Origin: Acinetobacter haemolyticus CIP 64.3 = MTCC 9819
Lineage (GTDB): Bacteria > Pseudomonadota > Gammaproteobacteria > Pseudomonadales > Moraxellaceae
Reading direction: 5' to 3'
NCBI RefSeq assembly: GCF_000369065.1
Contig: NZ_KB849806.1
Span: 62,001 to 126,000 of the forward strand
DNA length: 64,000 bases
This document shows positions 53,251-63,205 of the stretch, piece by piece. The stretch's first letter is position 1. The number at the start of each line of letters is the position of its first letter. Under the pieces are notes generated by a model. The model did not search any database. It saw nothing but the letters and a program-made list of their open reading frames with translations, and had not been told where the DNA came from. The translations under genes were made by a program, and so were the position numbers.

Positions 53251-54411
53251 TTATTTTCGACTAGATATTGCAATTTCCGCATTCTGAATTGCTTCTTTAA
53301 AGTCCAATCGATCATTTCGACGTCTGATTTGTACATAACGCTCTAGACTTGACCAACTCTCATGTAGCGTATGTTGTTGTAGCTGAGGGATTGTCAAACC
53401 ATTTTCTGCTAGTCTGGTCGCCCCTTCGTGCCTCAAATCATGAAAACGTAAATCTTGAATTCCTAACATCTTCAATCCTTGTTGCCATCTCGCCGCAAAT
53501 GATTTGTGATTAAGCGGGATAAGTAAATCTATATCCCCTCCTAATTTTAACATCCGCTCCCGAATATCAGGTTTCATCAACTCATCAATTACATTTTGTG
53601 TATTTTCATCAATGACAAAGAATTTATCATTTCCTTTACTGCCATTTGGATTTTTGAGATCTCTTACCAACCACTCTTTATGCTTTTTATCATAATCACT
53701 CAGTTTCAACCGTGAAATTTCAGCTTCACGACGACAACTATAAATAGCAAACCATAAAATCAGATGTACAGGAATCGCTGTACGTCTTTGTTTCCATTTC
53801 TTGTAAAAATAATTCGTTAATATCTGCAATTCTTCAGATGTGACTAATCTACTACGCTTTACGGATTTTGTAATAATGCGTGCATCTCGCAGCCCAGCCA
53901 TTGCCTTATCTAATTCACTAATATCAACTTTTTCACCCCACGTTTGTTCTGCATACTTCAATACAGATTTAATATATTGTAAATCTTGCAATGCTGTACT
54001 GGCCTTGATTGGCAAAGCGTCAATTTCCGGAACACCTTTTTTCCTAAGCAACGTATGTGCGCTATAATCTTGTCTTTTTAAATCCTTGAGTTTTATTTTT
54101 CCAATCGGCCAGTTACATAAAAATCGTAATCCCATACGTTTAGAACGTCCAAAACTGGCGACCTCATTAAGATATTTTTCCATTGCTTCAGCCAAGGTCA
54201 GATTTGATTTGGTCTGGGACTTTTTATTTTGATGTAATAATTCTGGATTTGCTTCCAATTCAACTTCACGTTTTTTTAACCAAGCTTCTGCAAGCGATTT
54301 TTTACTAAATGTTCTGGATTCGGTATAATTTACTTCTTCTCGACGAATCTGTAGCAAAGCTCGATAACGAATCTCTCCAGTGGATGTAACACGCTTAGTT
54401 ATTGTACTCAT
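53251..54411 (-). CDS. dusA-associated tyrosine integrase
   Basis: A 386-residue integrase from ATG 54411. It has an N-terminal arm-type domain (RYRALLQIRREEVNYTESRT), a SAM-like core-binding domain and a catalytic domain with R in SCRREAEISRL, HDLRHEGATRLAE and Y in ESWSSLERYVQ. It lies next to dusA and is divergent from it, which is the layout of the dusA-associated integrase group. With the att cores at 14612 and 54587 it is the enzyme that inserts the island. Confidence 0.93.
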   Translation of the reverse strand: MSTITKRVTSTGEIRYRALLQIRREEVNYTESRTFSKKSLAEAWLKKREVELEANPELLHQNKKSQTKSNLTLAEAMEKYLNEVASFGRSKRMGLRFLCNWPIGKIKLKDLKRQDYSAHTLLRKKGVPEIDALPIKASTALQDLQYIKSVLKYAEQTWGEKVDISELDKAMAGLRDARIITKSVKRSRLVTSEELQILTNYFYKKWKQRRTAIPVHLILWFAIYSCRREAEISRLKLSDYDKKHKEWLVRDLKNPNGSKGNDKFFVIDENTQNVIDELMKPDIRERMLKLGGDIDLLIPLNHKSFAARWQQGLKMLGIQDLRFHDLRHEGATRLAENGLTIPQLQQHTLHESWSSLERYVQIRRRNDRLDFKEAIQNAEIAISSRK

Positions 54412-54416
54412 TTCTA

Positions 54417-54486
54417 TTGCAACCTTGGAAATTGAAACTATTTCATGGTTGCAATATGGTTGCATTGATAGCTAAAAATTGCAACC
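54417..54486. repeat. GGTTGCAA repeats between integrase and dusA
   Basis: Four copies: ttgcaacc (54417-54424, inverted), ggttgcaat (54447-54455), ggttgcatt (54458-54466) and attgcaacc (54478-54486, inverted). The same motif is present at the left end of the island (14689-14697). They could be integrase arm sites, or an operator for the integrase and the island-supplied dusA promoter. Confidence 0.65.
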
Positions 54487-54532
54487 ATATGCTAAAATAC
54501 GCCACTATATGCACCTTAAGGAATTAACATAA

Positions 54533-55555
54533 ATGACTGAAATTAATAACAATGTAGAAAAAATAAATGATTTCAGAATCAGCGTAGCCCCGATGATGGA
54601 CTGGACAACGAAGGACTATCGTTTCTTTGCGCGTTTATTTAATCCGAATGTTGTTCTGTATACCGAAATGGTCACCACAGGTGCGATTATTTACGGTGGT
54701 GCAAATCGTCATTTAGACTTCAATAAAGAAGAACACCCAATTGTATTACAGCTCGGTGGTTCCAATCCGCAAGAGTTAGCAACCTGTACCAAAATGGCTG
54801 AAGACTGGGGCTATGATGAAGTCAATTTAAATGTTGGTTGTCCAAGTGATCGAGTACAGAATAATAAGATCGGTGCATGTTTAATGGCGGAGCCAAATCT
54901 AGTTGCTGAATGTATTCATAGTATGCAAAAAGCTGTATCGATTCCTGTAACCGTCAAACATCGTATTGGTATTGATGACATGCAGTCCTATGAAGAAATG
55001 CTGCATTTTGTCGATACAGTCGCTGCAACAGGCTGTACCCATTTTATCGTGCATGCACGTATCGCGATTTTGCAAGGTCTATCACCAAAAGAAAATCGAG
55101 AAGTGCCACCGCTACGCTATGAAGATGTTTATCGTTTAAAACAAGAGCGCCGACATCTTACGATTGAAATTAATGGTGGTATCAAAACCTTTGATGAGAC
55201 ACAACAACATTTACAGCATGTTGATGGTGTCATGATTGGACGTGAAGCGTATCACAATCCTTATTTGCTCGCTGAAATGGGACAACTTTGGAATCTAGAA
55301 GCGCCTGATCGTTTTGAGATTATGCAACAAATGATGCCATATATTCATCAACGTGTTGCAGAAGGCGCACCATTATCAATTATCACACGACATATTCTAG
55401 GTTTGTTTCAAAACTTGCCGGGTGCACGCAAATGGCGTCAAGCCCTAAGCGGTGGCAATGCAAAAACTATTAATGATATTGAAAATGCAATCCAAAATAT
55501 CCAAGCGGCCATGCAACGCACTGAAGATTATATTCGAGCGCAAAAGTGTGATTAA
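54533..55555 (+). CDS. dusA: tRNA-dihydrouridine synthase A (island-supplied 5' end)
   Basis: A 340-residue flavoprotein, full length for DusA. It has VAPMMDWTTKDYRFFAR, the catalytic-cysteine block LNVGCPSDRVQ, KHRIGIDDM and INGGIKT. It reduces uridine to dihydrouridine in tRNA. The first codons (MTEINNNVEKINDF) and the promoter come from the island; the remainder, from about codon 19, is host sequence. Insertion thus preserves DusA function. Confidence 0.95.
   Translation: MTEINNNVEKINDFRISVAPMMDWTTKDYRFFARLFNPNVVLYTEMVTTGAIIYGGANRHLDFNKEEHPIVLQLGGSNPQELATCTKMAEDWGYDEVNLNVGCPSDRVQNNKIGACLMAEPNLVAECIHSMQKAVSIPVTVKHRIGIDDMQSYEEMLHFVDTVAATGCTHFIVHARIAILQGLSPKENREVPPLRYEDVYRLKQERRHLTIEINGGIKTFDETQQHLQHVDGVMIGREAYHNPYLLAEMGQLWNLEAPDRFEIMQQMMPYIHQRVAEGAPLSIITRHILGLFQNLPGARKWRQALSGGNAKTINDIENAIQNIQAAMQRTEDYIRAQKCD
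54587..54600 (+). repeat. attR core of the dusA island
   Basis: gccccgatgatgga lies inside dusA codons 19-23 and matches 14612-14625. It marks the right end of the island. Confidence 0.87.
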
Positions 55556-55565
55556 AATCACACTT
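55544..55565 (+). terminator. Hairpin at the end of dusA
   Basis: aagtgtgatt, loop aa, aatcacactt overlaps the dusA stop codon. No long T run follows, so termination strength is uncertain. Confidence 0.55.
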
Positions 55566-55812
55566 CACCCCTTTATTCAATCAAAATGAAATATTATTTT
55601 ACAAATCATTTTATTTAAACTAAACAAACCTCAAAGGCATGATAAAAAAAGAATTATTCAGGCCGCTGTTTTTATAAGTTATCCACAGCACCTGCAAAAT
55701 GATACATTATTACATTACAAATGACTTTTCAGACGATTTTTCGCTTACCATGTCTTCCGCCAAGAGTCTGGCACTAAATTTGGTTATATAGAAAATGCGA
55801 TAGAGTTTGACG

Positions 55813-56268
55813 ATGATTTATGATGCGCCCTCAGTTGATCACAGCATGGTTCACACCCCACCCCATCAATTGATTGTGACCACCCCAAAACAGCCTGCTA
55901 TAGATGTAATGACATTTGCTCAAAAGTTAACACGTAGAGCATCTTATCGTAGCTCATCACAATGTGCGCGGTTTGTTCGCATCGCACTACAAGCAGCTGG
56001 TGCCAATATTGTGAATCATCCTGTTGCCGCATCTGATTGGGGAAGAACCTTACAAGATATCGGATATAAAAAGATTAGCCCTGCTTTTGACAATCCACAA
56101 AAGGGTGATATTTACATCATTCATCGTACTGCCAAACACCGCTATGGTCATATTGCAGGCTTCTCTGGTACGCAATGGATCTCTGATTTTAAACAACGTA
56201 GTCATGATATTTACAAAGATAAAAACGTGACGTATAGCTACTACCGCTTAAGTTCAAATTATATCTAA
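55813..56268 (+). CDS. CHAP/NlpC-type peptidoglycan amidase (151 aa)
   Basis: A 151-residue protein whose C-terminal part (about 35-145) has SSSQCARFVRIALQAAGA, with the likely catalytic Cys, then KGDIYIIHRTAKHRYGHIAG with the catalytic His, and QWISDFKQRS. This is the Cys-His order of CHAP amidases. No signal peptide is visible, as in phage lysins and type VI secretion effectors. No immunity gene is seen nearby. The role may be cell-wall hydrolysis; secretion route is unknown. Confidence 0.72.
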   Translation: MIYDAPSVDHSMVHTPPHQLIVTTPKQPAIDVMTFAQKLTRRASYRSSSQCARFVRIALQAAGANIVNHPVAASDWGRTLQDIGYKKISPAFDNPQKGDIYIIHRTAKHRYGHIAGFSGTQWISDFKQRSHDIYKDKNVTYSYYRLSSNYI

Positions 56269-56277
56269 TCAAACCTC

Positions 56278-56298
56278 AGGGCTGTGATCATCAGCCCT
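56278..56298. terminator. Terminator between the CHAP gene and tcdA
   Basis: agggctg (56278-56284), 7-nt loop, cagccct (56292-56298), between convergent genes and followed by ttctttg. Confidence 0.65.
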
Positions 56299-57082
56299 TC
56301 TTTGTATCTAACTTTTTTAGAACTTCTGCCACCGCAACCATCGCAAAACTTGATGTCACCACCACGGCTGATCCATAGCCACCACAGCGCAAGCCAGCAC
56401 TTGGATTAAATGCAGTATCTTCCGATGTCGAACAAGCTTCTGTATTTGAAAATGGGTTGTCGATTGAATACACGCAAGTAATCCCAAACTTTTCTTTAGG
56501 CTTCTTGCAGATACCTTTAGAGCGCAATTGAGCGCGTAACTTCGCCAACATCGGGTCTTGTTCTGTCTTTGATAGATCTGCAACTCGTATTTTGAGAGGA
56601 TCGAGCTTACCGCCTGCCCCACCCGACACAATTAACGGGATCTTGTTAAAGCGACAATGCAGCATCAATGCGAGTTTGGCTTTGACATCATCGATACAGT
56701 CTAAAATGATATCTGGAGTAGGAGTTAAAACCTCTTTGATATTCTCAGGTGTTAAATAGTCATCAATTACATTCACTGTCATGCGTGGATTGATCTGACG
56801 ACACCGCTCCGCCATCACTTCGATTTTTTCTTGTCCCAAAGTGGATGTCATCGCTGGAAGCTGACGATTAATATTCGATGCGGCAACCACATCCATATCG
56901 ACAATCGTTAACTCACCGATCCCTGTACGCGCCAACGCTTCTACCGCCCAACTCCCAACACCACCAACACCGATCACCATCACATGACTTTTTTCATAAT
57001 GGTTAAATGAGCTTTCTCCATAAATTTTTGCCACACCAGCAAAACGGCGGTCATATTCATCATTTACAGGCAAATCAGTCAT
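56291..57082 (-). CDS. tcdA: tRNA threonylcarbamoyladenosine dehydratase TcdA
   Basis: A 263-residue E1-like protein. It has the nucleotide-binding GVGGVGSWAVEALARTGIG, then VDMDVVAASNINRQL and the Cys-containing ILDCIDDVKAKLALMLHC, and ends with the GLRCGGYGSAVVVTSSFAM block. It makes the cyclic form of t6A37 in tRNA from t6A using ATP. The family was earlier called YgdL/CsdL. Confidence 0.93.
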   Translation of the reverse strand: MTDLPVNDEYDRRFAGVAKIYGESSFNHYEKSHVMVIGVGGVGSWAVEALARTGIGELTIVDMDVVAASNINRQLPAMTSTLGQEKIEVMAERCRQINPRMTVNVIDDYLTPENIKEVLTPTPDIILDCIDDVKAKLALMLHCRFNKIPLIVSGGAGGKLDPLKIRVADLSKTEQDPMLAKLRAQLRSKGICKKPKEKFGITCVYSIDNPFSNTEACSTSEDTAFNPSAGLRCGGYGSAVVVTSSFAMVAVAEVLKKLDTKKG

Positions 57083-57144
57083 AACAGTGGTGGTCTATAT
57101 CTTTTAATCAAAGCACTATTTTAACTCGTTTAATATCGTTTGGG

Positions 57145-58338
57145 TTAGGTAGATGAGACTTTGATTGCAGATCGATGACGTCCACTTAATATCATCAAAA
57201 TTATAAAAATAACAACACTTATCGATAAGGCCAACAAATTGGCATTCATCCAACCCAGCTTAGTCAGAATTGGTGCAGGGAGGAAAGCACCGAGTGTCGC
57301 AAATAAGGCAATCGTGGTTTCATTCATGCCTTGTACACGATGCTTTTGCTGATCATTTAAACCAGCCAAGAGCGTAGATGCACCTGAATACGCAAAGTTC
57401 CAGCCTACACCCAGAATAATCAGTGCAATATTGATATAAATTCCTTCTTGTCCAAATATTGGAATCAAAGAGGACAGCATCAACAAAATAAAACCGATAT
57501 AAATTGTGCGATGTGTTCCCCAACGCTGAATCAGCTTAGATACAAAGAATGAAGGAACAAACATGGCCAAAACATGTAGCTGAATAGAAATCGAAGCATA
57601 ATGAAATGAATGGTGTTCCTTTAAATGCAAGGAAGACATTATCATCATGACATTCATAATATAGTAAGCAAATGCCCCACTGATCACAGCCACGACAATC
57701 ATATTAATGGGCAATTTAGCTCGTTGTAGCGACTGGGTCACAACTTGCTGTGCTTGCAGTAATTTAAATTTTTGGTTCCAAATATAAAGAATTGGTGACA
57801 ACAACAATGCCAACACACTGAAAATTAAGTAAATCGCAGTAAAATCAGGTAGACCTTGCACCTGTTGAAATTGGATCGCCAAAACAGGTGCAATAATCGC
57901 AGCGACGACGCCACCAGAAATAACCATCGCTGTGGCTTTGGGGATTAAATCAGAATCGAGACGATCAGAGGCAGCAAAACGATAAAAGTTAGCCGTAGAA
58001 ATGAATAAGCCTAGCGAAAAATGACTAAGACACAATAAATAAAACTGTTCACTTTGTAAGGCGAGATAGCCAAACACACCTGCTAAAAAAAGACAAATGC
58101 ATCCAAACTGAAATACCAAATGTCGCCCCAACTTTTTCATTAAAAATGAAAAGATAAACGTCGTCAGTAACATGGCCAAGAATTGCAAACCATAAGGCAC
58201 GGTCGCCAAGGCCTGCGTGGGCGCAAGTTTTAAGCCAACAATCGCTGAAACCGTGACCGACAATACCGCTGCAATTAAATTAAATGCTTGAGCAACCAAT
58301 AAATAATAAACATATCGCGGCAGCTGATTCAAAACCAT
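57145..58338 (-). CDS. MFS transporter
   Basis: A 397-residue MFS protein with about twelve membrane segments. It includes FLMKKLGRHLVFQFGCICLF and GVGWNFAYSGASTLLAGLND. The second half contains RWGTHRTIYIGF. The substrate is unknown. It is transcribed on its own between tcdA and acnA. Confidence 0.83.
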   Translation of the reverse strand: MVLNQLPRYVYYLLVAQAFNLIAAVLSVTVSAIVGLKLAPTQALATVPYGLQFLAMLLTTFIFSFLMKKLGRHLVFQFGCICLFLAGVFGYLALQSEQFYLLCLSHFSLGLFISTANFYRFAASDRLDSDLIPKATAMVISGGVVAAIIAPVLAIQFQQVQGLPDFTAIYLIFSVLALLLSPILYIWNQKFKLLQAQQVVTQSLQRAKLPINMIVVAVISGAFAYYIMNVMMIMSSLHLKEHHSFHYASISIQLHVLAMFVPSFFVSKLIQRWGTHRTIYIGFILLMLSSLIPIFGQEGIYINIALIILGVGWNFAYSGASTLLAGLNDQQKHRVQGMNETTIALFATLGAFLPAPILTKLGWMNANLLALSISVVIFIILMILSGRHRSAIKVSST

Positions 58339-58394
58339 GATTCCTAGAGATTAATCGTTATCACATTAACGCTGAAAAGCTAAAATTCAAATAA

Positions 58395-58423
58395 AAAAGA
58401 TGAAAGACTAGCTTTCATCTTTT
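58395..58423 (-). terminator. Terminator of acnA
   Basis: aaaagatgaaag (58395-58406), loop, ctttcatctttt (58412-58423). The hairpin lies 21 bp after the acnA stop. An A/T-rich run flanks it, fitting rho-independent termination. Confidence 0.8.
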
Positions 58424-58443
58424 AAAAAACAACTCTTTTGGCT

Positions 58444-61200
58444 TTATGCCGCGATTAGATTCCGCAATACATAATGCAAAATACCGCCTGCCTTGAAATA
58501 TTCCACTTCATTTAAAGTATCGATACGGCACAAGACCTTAAATTGATCTTGCTGACCATCTTCACGAAGCACACTCACATCCAACGTTTGATGCGGTTGA
58601 ATATCATCCGATAAACCGTGGATAGAGAGAACTTCTCGCCCAGTTAAATTTAAAGACTGACGCGATTGCCCATCGATAAATTGCAACGGTAAAACCCCCA
58701 TCCCAACAAGATTCGAACGATGAATTCGCTCAAAACTTTCAGCGATAACCGCTTTTACACCAAGTAAATTTGTTCCTTTAGCAGCCCAGTCACGCGAAGA
58801 ACCTGTGCCATACTCTTTTCCAGCGATAATTACTAAAGGCGTTTTTTGCTGCTGATAACGCATCGATGCATCGTAAATCGAAAGTTTGTCACCACTCGGA
58901 ATATGAATGGTATTGCCACCTTCTTCGCCACCTAACATTTCATTCTTAATTCGAATATTGGCAAATGTGCCTCGCATCATCACTTCATGATTACCACGAC
59001 GCGAACCATATGAGTTGAAATCTTTTGGATCTACACCTTGCTCCTGCAAATAACGTCCCGCTGGACTATCCTTCTTAATATTTCCCGCTGGAGAAATATG
59101 GTCAGTCGTCACAGAATCACCTAACACCGCTAAAATACGTGCCTGTTCGATATTCTCAATTGATCTTGGTGGTTGATCAATCTCATCAAAGAAAGGTGGA
59201 TGACGAATGTAGGTTGAATCATCTTGCCACGTATAAGTCTGACTTTGTGGGATTTGAATCGCCTGCCATGTTTCATCACCATCAAAAACAGCCGCATATT
59301 CCTTATGGAACATTTCTGTATTTACTTTTTGCAGCATCTGATCAATCTCAGCCTGCGTCGGCCAAATGTCTTTCAGATAAATATCCTGTCCATCTTTCCC
59401 TTGCCCAATCGGTTGAGAGGTTAAATCCGTACGAATATTTCCCGCTAAACCATAAGCAACAACCAAAGGCGGTGATGCCAACCAATTGGTTTTCACCAGT
59501 GGATGAACACGCCCTTCAAAATTACGATTGCCTGACAGTACAGAAGCGACATTTAAGTCATGACATTGAATTGCTTCTTCAACTGGATCAGGTAAAGGTC
59601 CAGAATTTCCGATACAAGTGGTACAACCATAGCCGACAAGGTTATAACCCAATTGATCTAAATAAGGAGTCAAACCTGCTGCAGCAAGATAATCTGTTAC
59701 GACTTTTGAGCCTGGTGCAAGTGAACTTTTCACCCAAGGTTTTCGCTGTAGACCTTTTTCAATTGCTTTCTTAGCCAATAAACCTGCGGCTAACATCACA
59801 CTCGGATTTGAAGTATTGGTACATGACGTAATGGCTGAAATCACCACATCACCATGATTCAAAGGATAGATTTGTCCATCAATCGTACATGCAGGGCTTT
59901 CGTGAGGCAAATTAGCCTGCTTAGCCGCAACCGCTGTGCCACCTCCGCCTTCATTTTCCAATTGTTCTTTCATTTCATCGACAGGCTTTAGTGTTAGTTC
60001 CATCAATGTATTGAAAGTCTTTGCTACATCCGCTAGTAGCACACGATCTTGTGGACGTTTTGGACCAGCTAAACTGGCTTGAACCGTACTCATATCCAAA
60101 CTTAATGTATCGGTAAATACGGGTTCATCTCCTGTATTTCGCCATAAACCTTGGGCTTTACTATAGGCCTCAACCAAATCAATTCGTTGTTGTTGACGGC
60201 CCGTCAATGCCAAATAGGACAATGTGACTTCATCGATAGGAAAAAAACCACAGGTTGCACCATACTCAGGTGCCATATTGGCAATCGTCGCGCGATCAGC
60301 CAACGGCAAATCAGCTAAACCATCACCATAGAACTCAACGAACTTACCGACCACACCCTTTTGGCGAAGCATCTGTGTAATCGTTAAGACCAGATCTGTC
60401 GCAGTAATTCCCTCATTTAGTCTGCCCGTTAATTTGAAACCGACGACTTCAGGGATCAGCATCGATACAGGCTGCCCTAACATTGCAGCTTCCGCCTCAA
60501 TCCCACCTACCCCCCAACCCAAAACACCTAAGCCATTGATCATGGTGGTGTGTGAATCTGTACCCACTAAGGTATCTGGAAATGCAAATGTTTGCCCTTC
60601 ATCCTCACCTAACCAGACGGCTTGAGCAAGATACTCCAAATTGACTTGGTGACAAATGCCTGTACCAGGTGGCACAACACTAAAATTATCAAAAGCAGAT
60701 TGCCCCCAACGCAAAAATTGATAACGCTCGCCATTGCGCTCCATCTCAATTCTCACGTTCACATCAAATGCATTTTGATTGGCAAAATGATCGACCATCA
60801 CCGAGTGATCAATTACCAAATCAACAGGTGACAATGGATTAATCCGATTCGGATCACCGCCTGCTTTGGCCATCGCAGCACGCATGGCGGCTAAATCAAC
60901 GACAGCAGGTACTCCTGTAAAATCTTGCATTAGGACACGTGCTGGGCGATATTGAATTTCTTGATCAGAGCGTTTGTCTTTTTGCCAATCAACTAAGGCT
61001 TGAATATCCTCAACTTTTACACTTTTTTGATCTTCAAAGCGCAATAAATTTTCCAATAAAACTTTTAAAGACTTGGGTAACTTATCAATATTACCGAGTT
61101 GCTCAGCTGCTCGCGCTAAGCTATAGATTTGATAGGATTTAGAACCGACTGTTAGTGTTTGTAATGCATTGAAACTATTAATTTTGCTATATCTGGCCAT
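58444..61200 (-). CDS. acnA: Aconitate hydratase A
   Basis: A 918-residue aconitase of the AcnA/IRP1 type. Fe-S ligands lie in [19 protein letters not shown] and [16 protein letters not shown]. The domain-4 block has [20 protein letters not shown] and [17 protein letters not shown]. It interconverts citrate and isocitrate in the TCA and glyoxylate cycles. The gene is intact and monocistronic, with a terminator. Confidence 0.97.
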   Translation of the reverse strand: MARYSKINSFNALQTLTVGSKSYQIYSLARAAEQLGNIDKLPKSLKVLLENLLRFEDQKSVKVEDIQALVDWQKDKRSDQEIQYRPARVLMQDFTGVPAVVDLAAMRAAMAKAGGDPNRINPLSPVDLVIDHSVMVDHFANQNAFDVNVRIEMERNGERYQFLRWGQSAFDNFSVVPPGTGICHQVNLEYLAQAVWLGEDEGQTFAFPDTLVGTDSHTTMINGLGVLGWGVGGIEAEAAMLGQPVSMLIPEVVGFKLTGRLNEGITATDLVLTITQMLRQKGVVGKFVEFYGDGLADLPLADRATIANMAPEYGATCGFFPIDEVTLSYLALTGRQQQRIDLVEAYSKAQGLWRNTGDEPVFTDTLSLDMSTVQASLAGPKRPQDRVLLADVAKTFNTLMELTLKPVDEMKEQLENEGGGGTAVAAKQANLPHESPACTIDGQIYPLNHGDVVISAITSCTNTSNPSVMLAAGLLAKKAIEKGLQRKPWVKSSLAPGSKVVTDYLAAAGLTPYLDQLGYNLVGYGCTTCIGNSGPLPDPVEEAIQCHDLNVASVLSGNRNFEGRVHPLVKTNWLASPPLVVAYGLAGNIRTDLTSQPIGQGKDGQDIYLKDIWPTQAEIDQMLQKVNTEMFHKEYAAVFDGDETWQAIQIPQSQTYTWQDDSTYIRHPPFFDEIDQPPRSIENIEQARILAVLGDSVTTDHISPAGNIKKDSPAGRYLQEQGVDPKDFNSYGSRRGNHEVMMRGTFANIRIKNEMLGGEEGGNTIHIPSGDKLSIYDASMRYQQQKTPLVIIAGKEYGTGSSRDWAAKGTNLLGVKAVIAESFERIHRSNLVGMGVLPLQFIDGQSRQSLNLTGREVLSIHGLSDDIQPHQTLDVSVLREDGQQDQFKVLCRIDTLNEVEYFKAGGILHYVLRNLIAA

Positions 61201-61325
61201 AAGGTTACCCTCCCAGTATTGGCGCTTTGTTTATTATGAAGTGCTTTATTTAATGTACCCTTGTTTGGGAAACAATGTGTTCCCTTTTAGTATCTTATTC
61301 AAGCTGAGATTATGTTCTTATTATT

Positions 61326-62141
61326 CTAAAATTTTATATTCAAAGTGCTCAAAGAGTTTTGCCATATTTGTTGGGCAAGTACTTCTTGTGATTGTTCAAG
61401 CATTGCAGCTAAATACTCTAGAACATAAGGTAAATTAACAGGGGTATTACGTGTGCGGTGTTCGGTCGATGTTTGACAGCATAATGGTGTCATATCAGGA
61501 CAATCCGTTTCAATCACCAGATGTTCAACGCCAATTGCTTGTACCACTTGATGTAATTTCTTGGCGTTTGGATTGGTGATTTGTCCTGTGATCCCAATTT
61601 TAAATCCGAGTTTTACCAATGCCTTCGCTTCTTCAATCCCACCACTAAAGGCATGTGCAATCCCACCCAATTTAAACTTCTGTGCTTTTAATATCGCGAT
61701 ACTTTCAGCATGTGCTTTGCGAATATGCAATAACACAGGCTTATTATATTGGTTGGCCAGTTCAAGCTGGGCGTTAAAATAATATTGTTGTTTGGCAAAT
61801 AATTCAGGCTGCTTATGCTGTTTTAAAAAAGTATCTAGACCAATCTCTCCCACCGCAACACAATCATGTTGCTGTAATATCCGCTCAAGCTGTTGTAGAT
61901 GAGCCTCATGATGTTGCTCAATATAAAAAGGATGTAAACCGGGTGCGAGATACGATTTGGGAACATTATCCCAACCTTGTAATTGTTGATGGGTTTGAAT
62001 CAATGTATCAAAGCGGGACTCAATAAAACCGATTAAAATCAGCGCTTCCACGCCGACCTGTTTTGCCTGCACCGCCAACTGTTGCCGATCTTGATCAAAA
62101 TCGGCAACATCGAAATGGGTATGGGTATCAAATAGCTGCAT
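61326..62141 (-). CDS. TatD-family metal-dependent hydrolase
   Basis: A 271-residue TIM-barrel protein. It begins MQLFDTHTHFDVADF (HxH metal ligands) and has GLHPFY, VAVGEIGLD, VLLHIRKAHAE and VIETDCPDMTP, the standard TatD order. TatD proteins are 3'-5' exonucleases or amidohydrolase-like enzymes. It lies alone between acnA and a lipoprotein gene. The paralogue within the TatD family (TatD, YcfH, YjjV) is not resolved. Confidence 0.9.
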   Translation of the reverse strand: MQLFDTHTHFDVADFDQDRQQLAVQAKQVGVEALILIGFIESRFDTLIQTHQQLQGWDNVPKSYLAPGLHPFYIEQHHEAHLQQLERILQQHDCVAVGEIGLDTFLKQHKQPELFAKQQYYFNAQLELANQYNKPVLLHIRKAHAESIAILKAQKFKLGGIAHAFSGGIEEAKALVKLGFKIGITGQITNPNAKKLHQVVQAIGVEHLVIETDCPDMTPLCCQTSTEHRTRNTPVNLPYVLEYLAAMLEQSQEVLAQQIWQNSLSTLNIKF

Positions 62142-62202
62142 ATTGAGTTACCTATCCCTTCTATTATTTTGCAATCTACTGACCTTCAAGTTTCATAGGA
62201 AG

Positions 62203-63099
62203 TTAGGAAGATGTCACAGGTGTCGAAGCTGCTGGCGCATCCACTTTCGGTAAGTACTCAGGTTTTATTACACCTTGCAGTTGATCATAAGGAATAACCA
62301 GACGCGGCAAACCGACTGCATAAGGACCTATTTCGTATTCACCATATTGTAAAATTAATCCTTGTTCTCCAAACAAGAAATTCTCCGTCATTTGAAATGG
62401 CCATGCTTGCTCATATTCCTCAGGATTATTGGCAAGTTTAGTATCCAAAATCCATGTTTTAAATGCATCATGGGTCAGCTTTTTCAACACAGCTTGCTGT
62501 TTAGGTAACAATAAATCTTTTAACTGAACCTGCTTTTGCTGCACTAAATCAAAATTAAAATATTGTTGTGCAGTGGAGCCATGCGCTCCCCCCATATAAC
62601 TACTACTATTTAAAACAATCGTTGCCAAGCTACCTTCTGTTTGTAAGATTTTAGGCTTTACCATCAAACTAATCTGATGACTAACGCTCAAGGCTTTTAA
62701 CTCTTCGTCTACTTTAATAAAAGCATTGGCATACTGCTGAACTTGAGGCCCTATTTTTTGTTCTTGTTCGGCTGCTTGCACAGTAGAAACCGCTGTATCA
62801 GTGTCAACAACATCCAGCATTTTGCTTAATTGATCTAAAATTTGCTGATCTAAGAATTGATCAATAAATGGAAAATTACTCTGCAATCGCTCTACCACAA
62901 ATTCAGGACAAGCATTCCCCTTACATTCTGGCAAAGTTAGCTCAACTTTCACTGTTTCACCACGTAGAGTTGTTTCTGTTTGCTGCTCTACAACAGAATC
63001 TTTGGTTTGTTCCTGTGCTTCTTTCGGTTCTGATTTTGGTTGGCAAGCAGCAAGTAAAATTGCACAGGCAAGAACGCTATATTTATAAAATGTTTTCAT
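62203..63099 (-). CDS. DUF3298/RsiV-like lipoprotein (298 aa)
   Basis: A 298-residue lipoprotein from ATG 63099. Signal MKTFYKYSVLACAILLAAC ends with the lipobox Cys. A polar linker follows, then a domain with VILNSSSYMGGAHGSTAQQY and DLVQQKQVQLKDLLLP, and finally the DUF3298 part with QEGLILQYGEYEIGPYA-like sequence (here EQGLILQYGEYEIGPYAVGL). RsiV-type domains occur in anti-sigma factors and lysozyme-binding proteins. It is adjacent to a related lipoprotein gene. Confidence 0.82.
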   Translation of the reverse strand: MKTFYKYSVLACAILLAACQPKSEPKEAQEQTKDSVVEQQTETTLRGETVKVELTLPECKGNACPEFVVERLQSNFPFIDQFLDQQILDQLSKMLDVVDTDTAVSTVQAAEQEQKIGPQVQQYANAFIKVDEELKALSVSHQISLMVKPKILQTEGSLATIVLNSSSYMGGAHGSTAQQYFNFDLVQQKQVQLKDLLLPKQQAVLKKLTHDAFKTWILDTKLANNPEEYEQAWPFQMTENFLFGEQGLILQYGEYEIGPYAVGLPRLVIPYDQLQGVIKPEYLPKVDAPAASTPVTSS

Positions 63100-63205
63100 C
63101 TGGAACCTATAAGCATTGTTATCACACAAGATTTTTTAAATGCTATCGAACTTCATTTGAAACTACTAGGCATACATGCAATTTCTATACGTAGCCGCCC
63201 AAAAT

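Noticed and set aside
59139..59774. Long plus-strand open frame opposite acnA
   Set aside because: It is a shadow of the acnA coding strand and has no features of its own.
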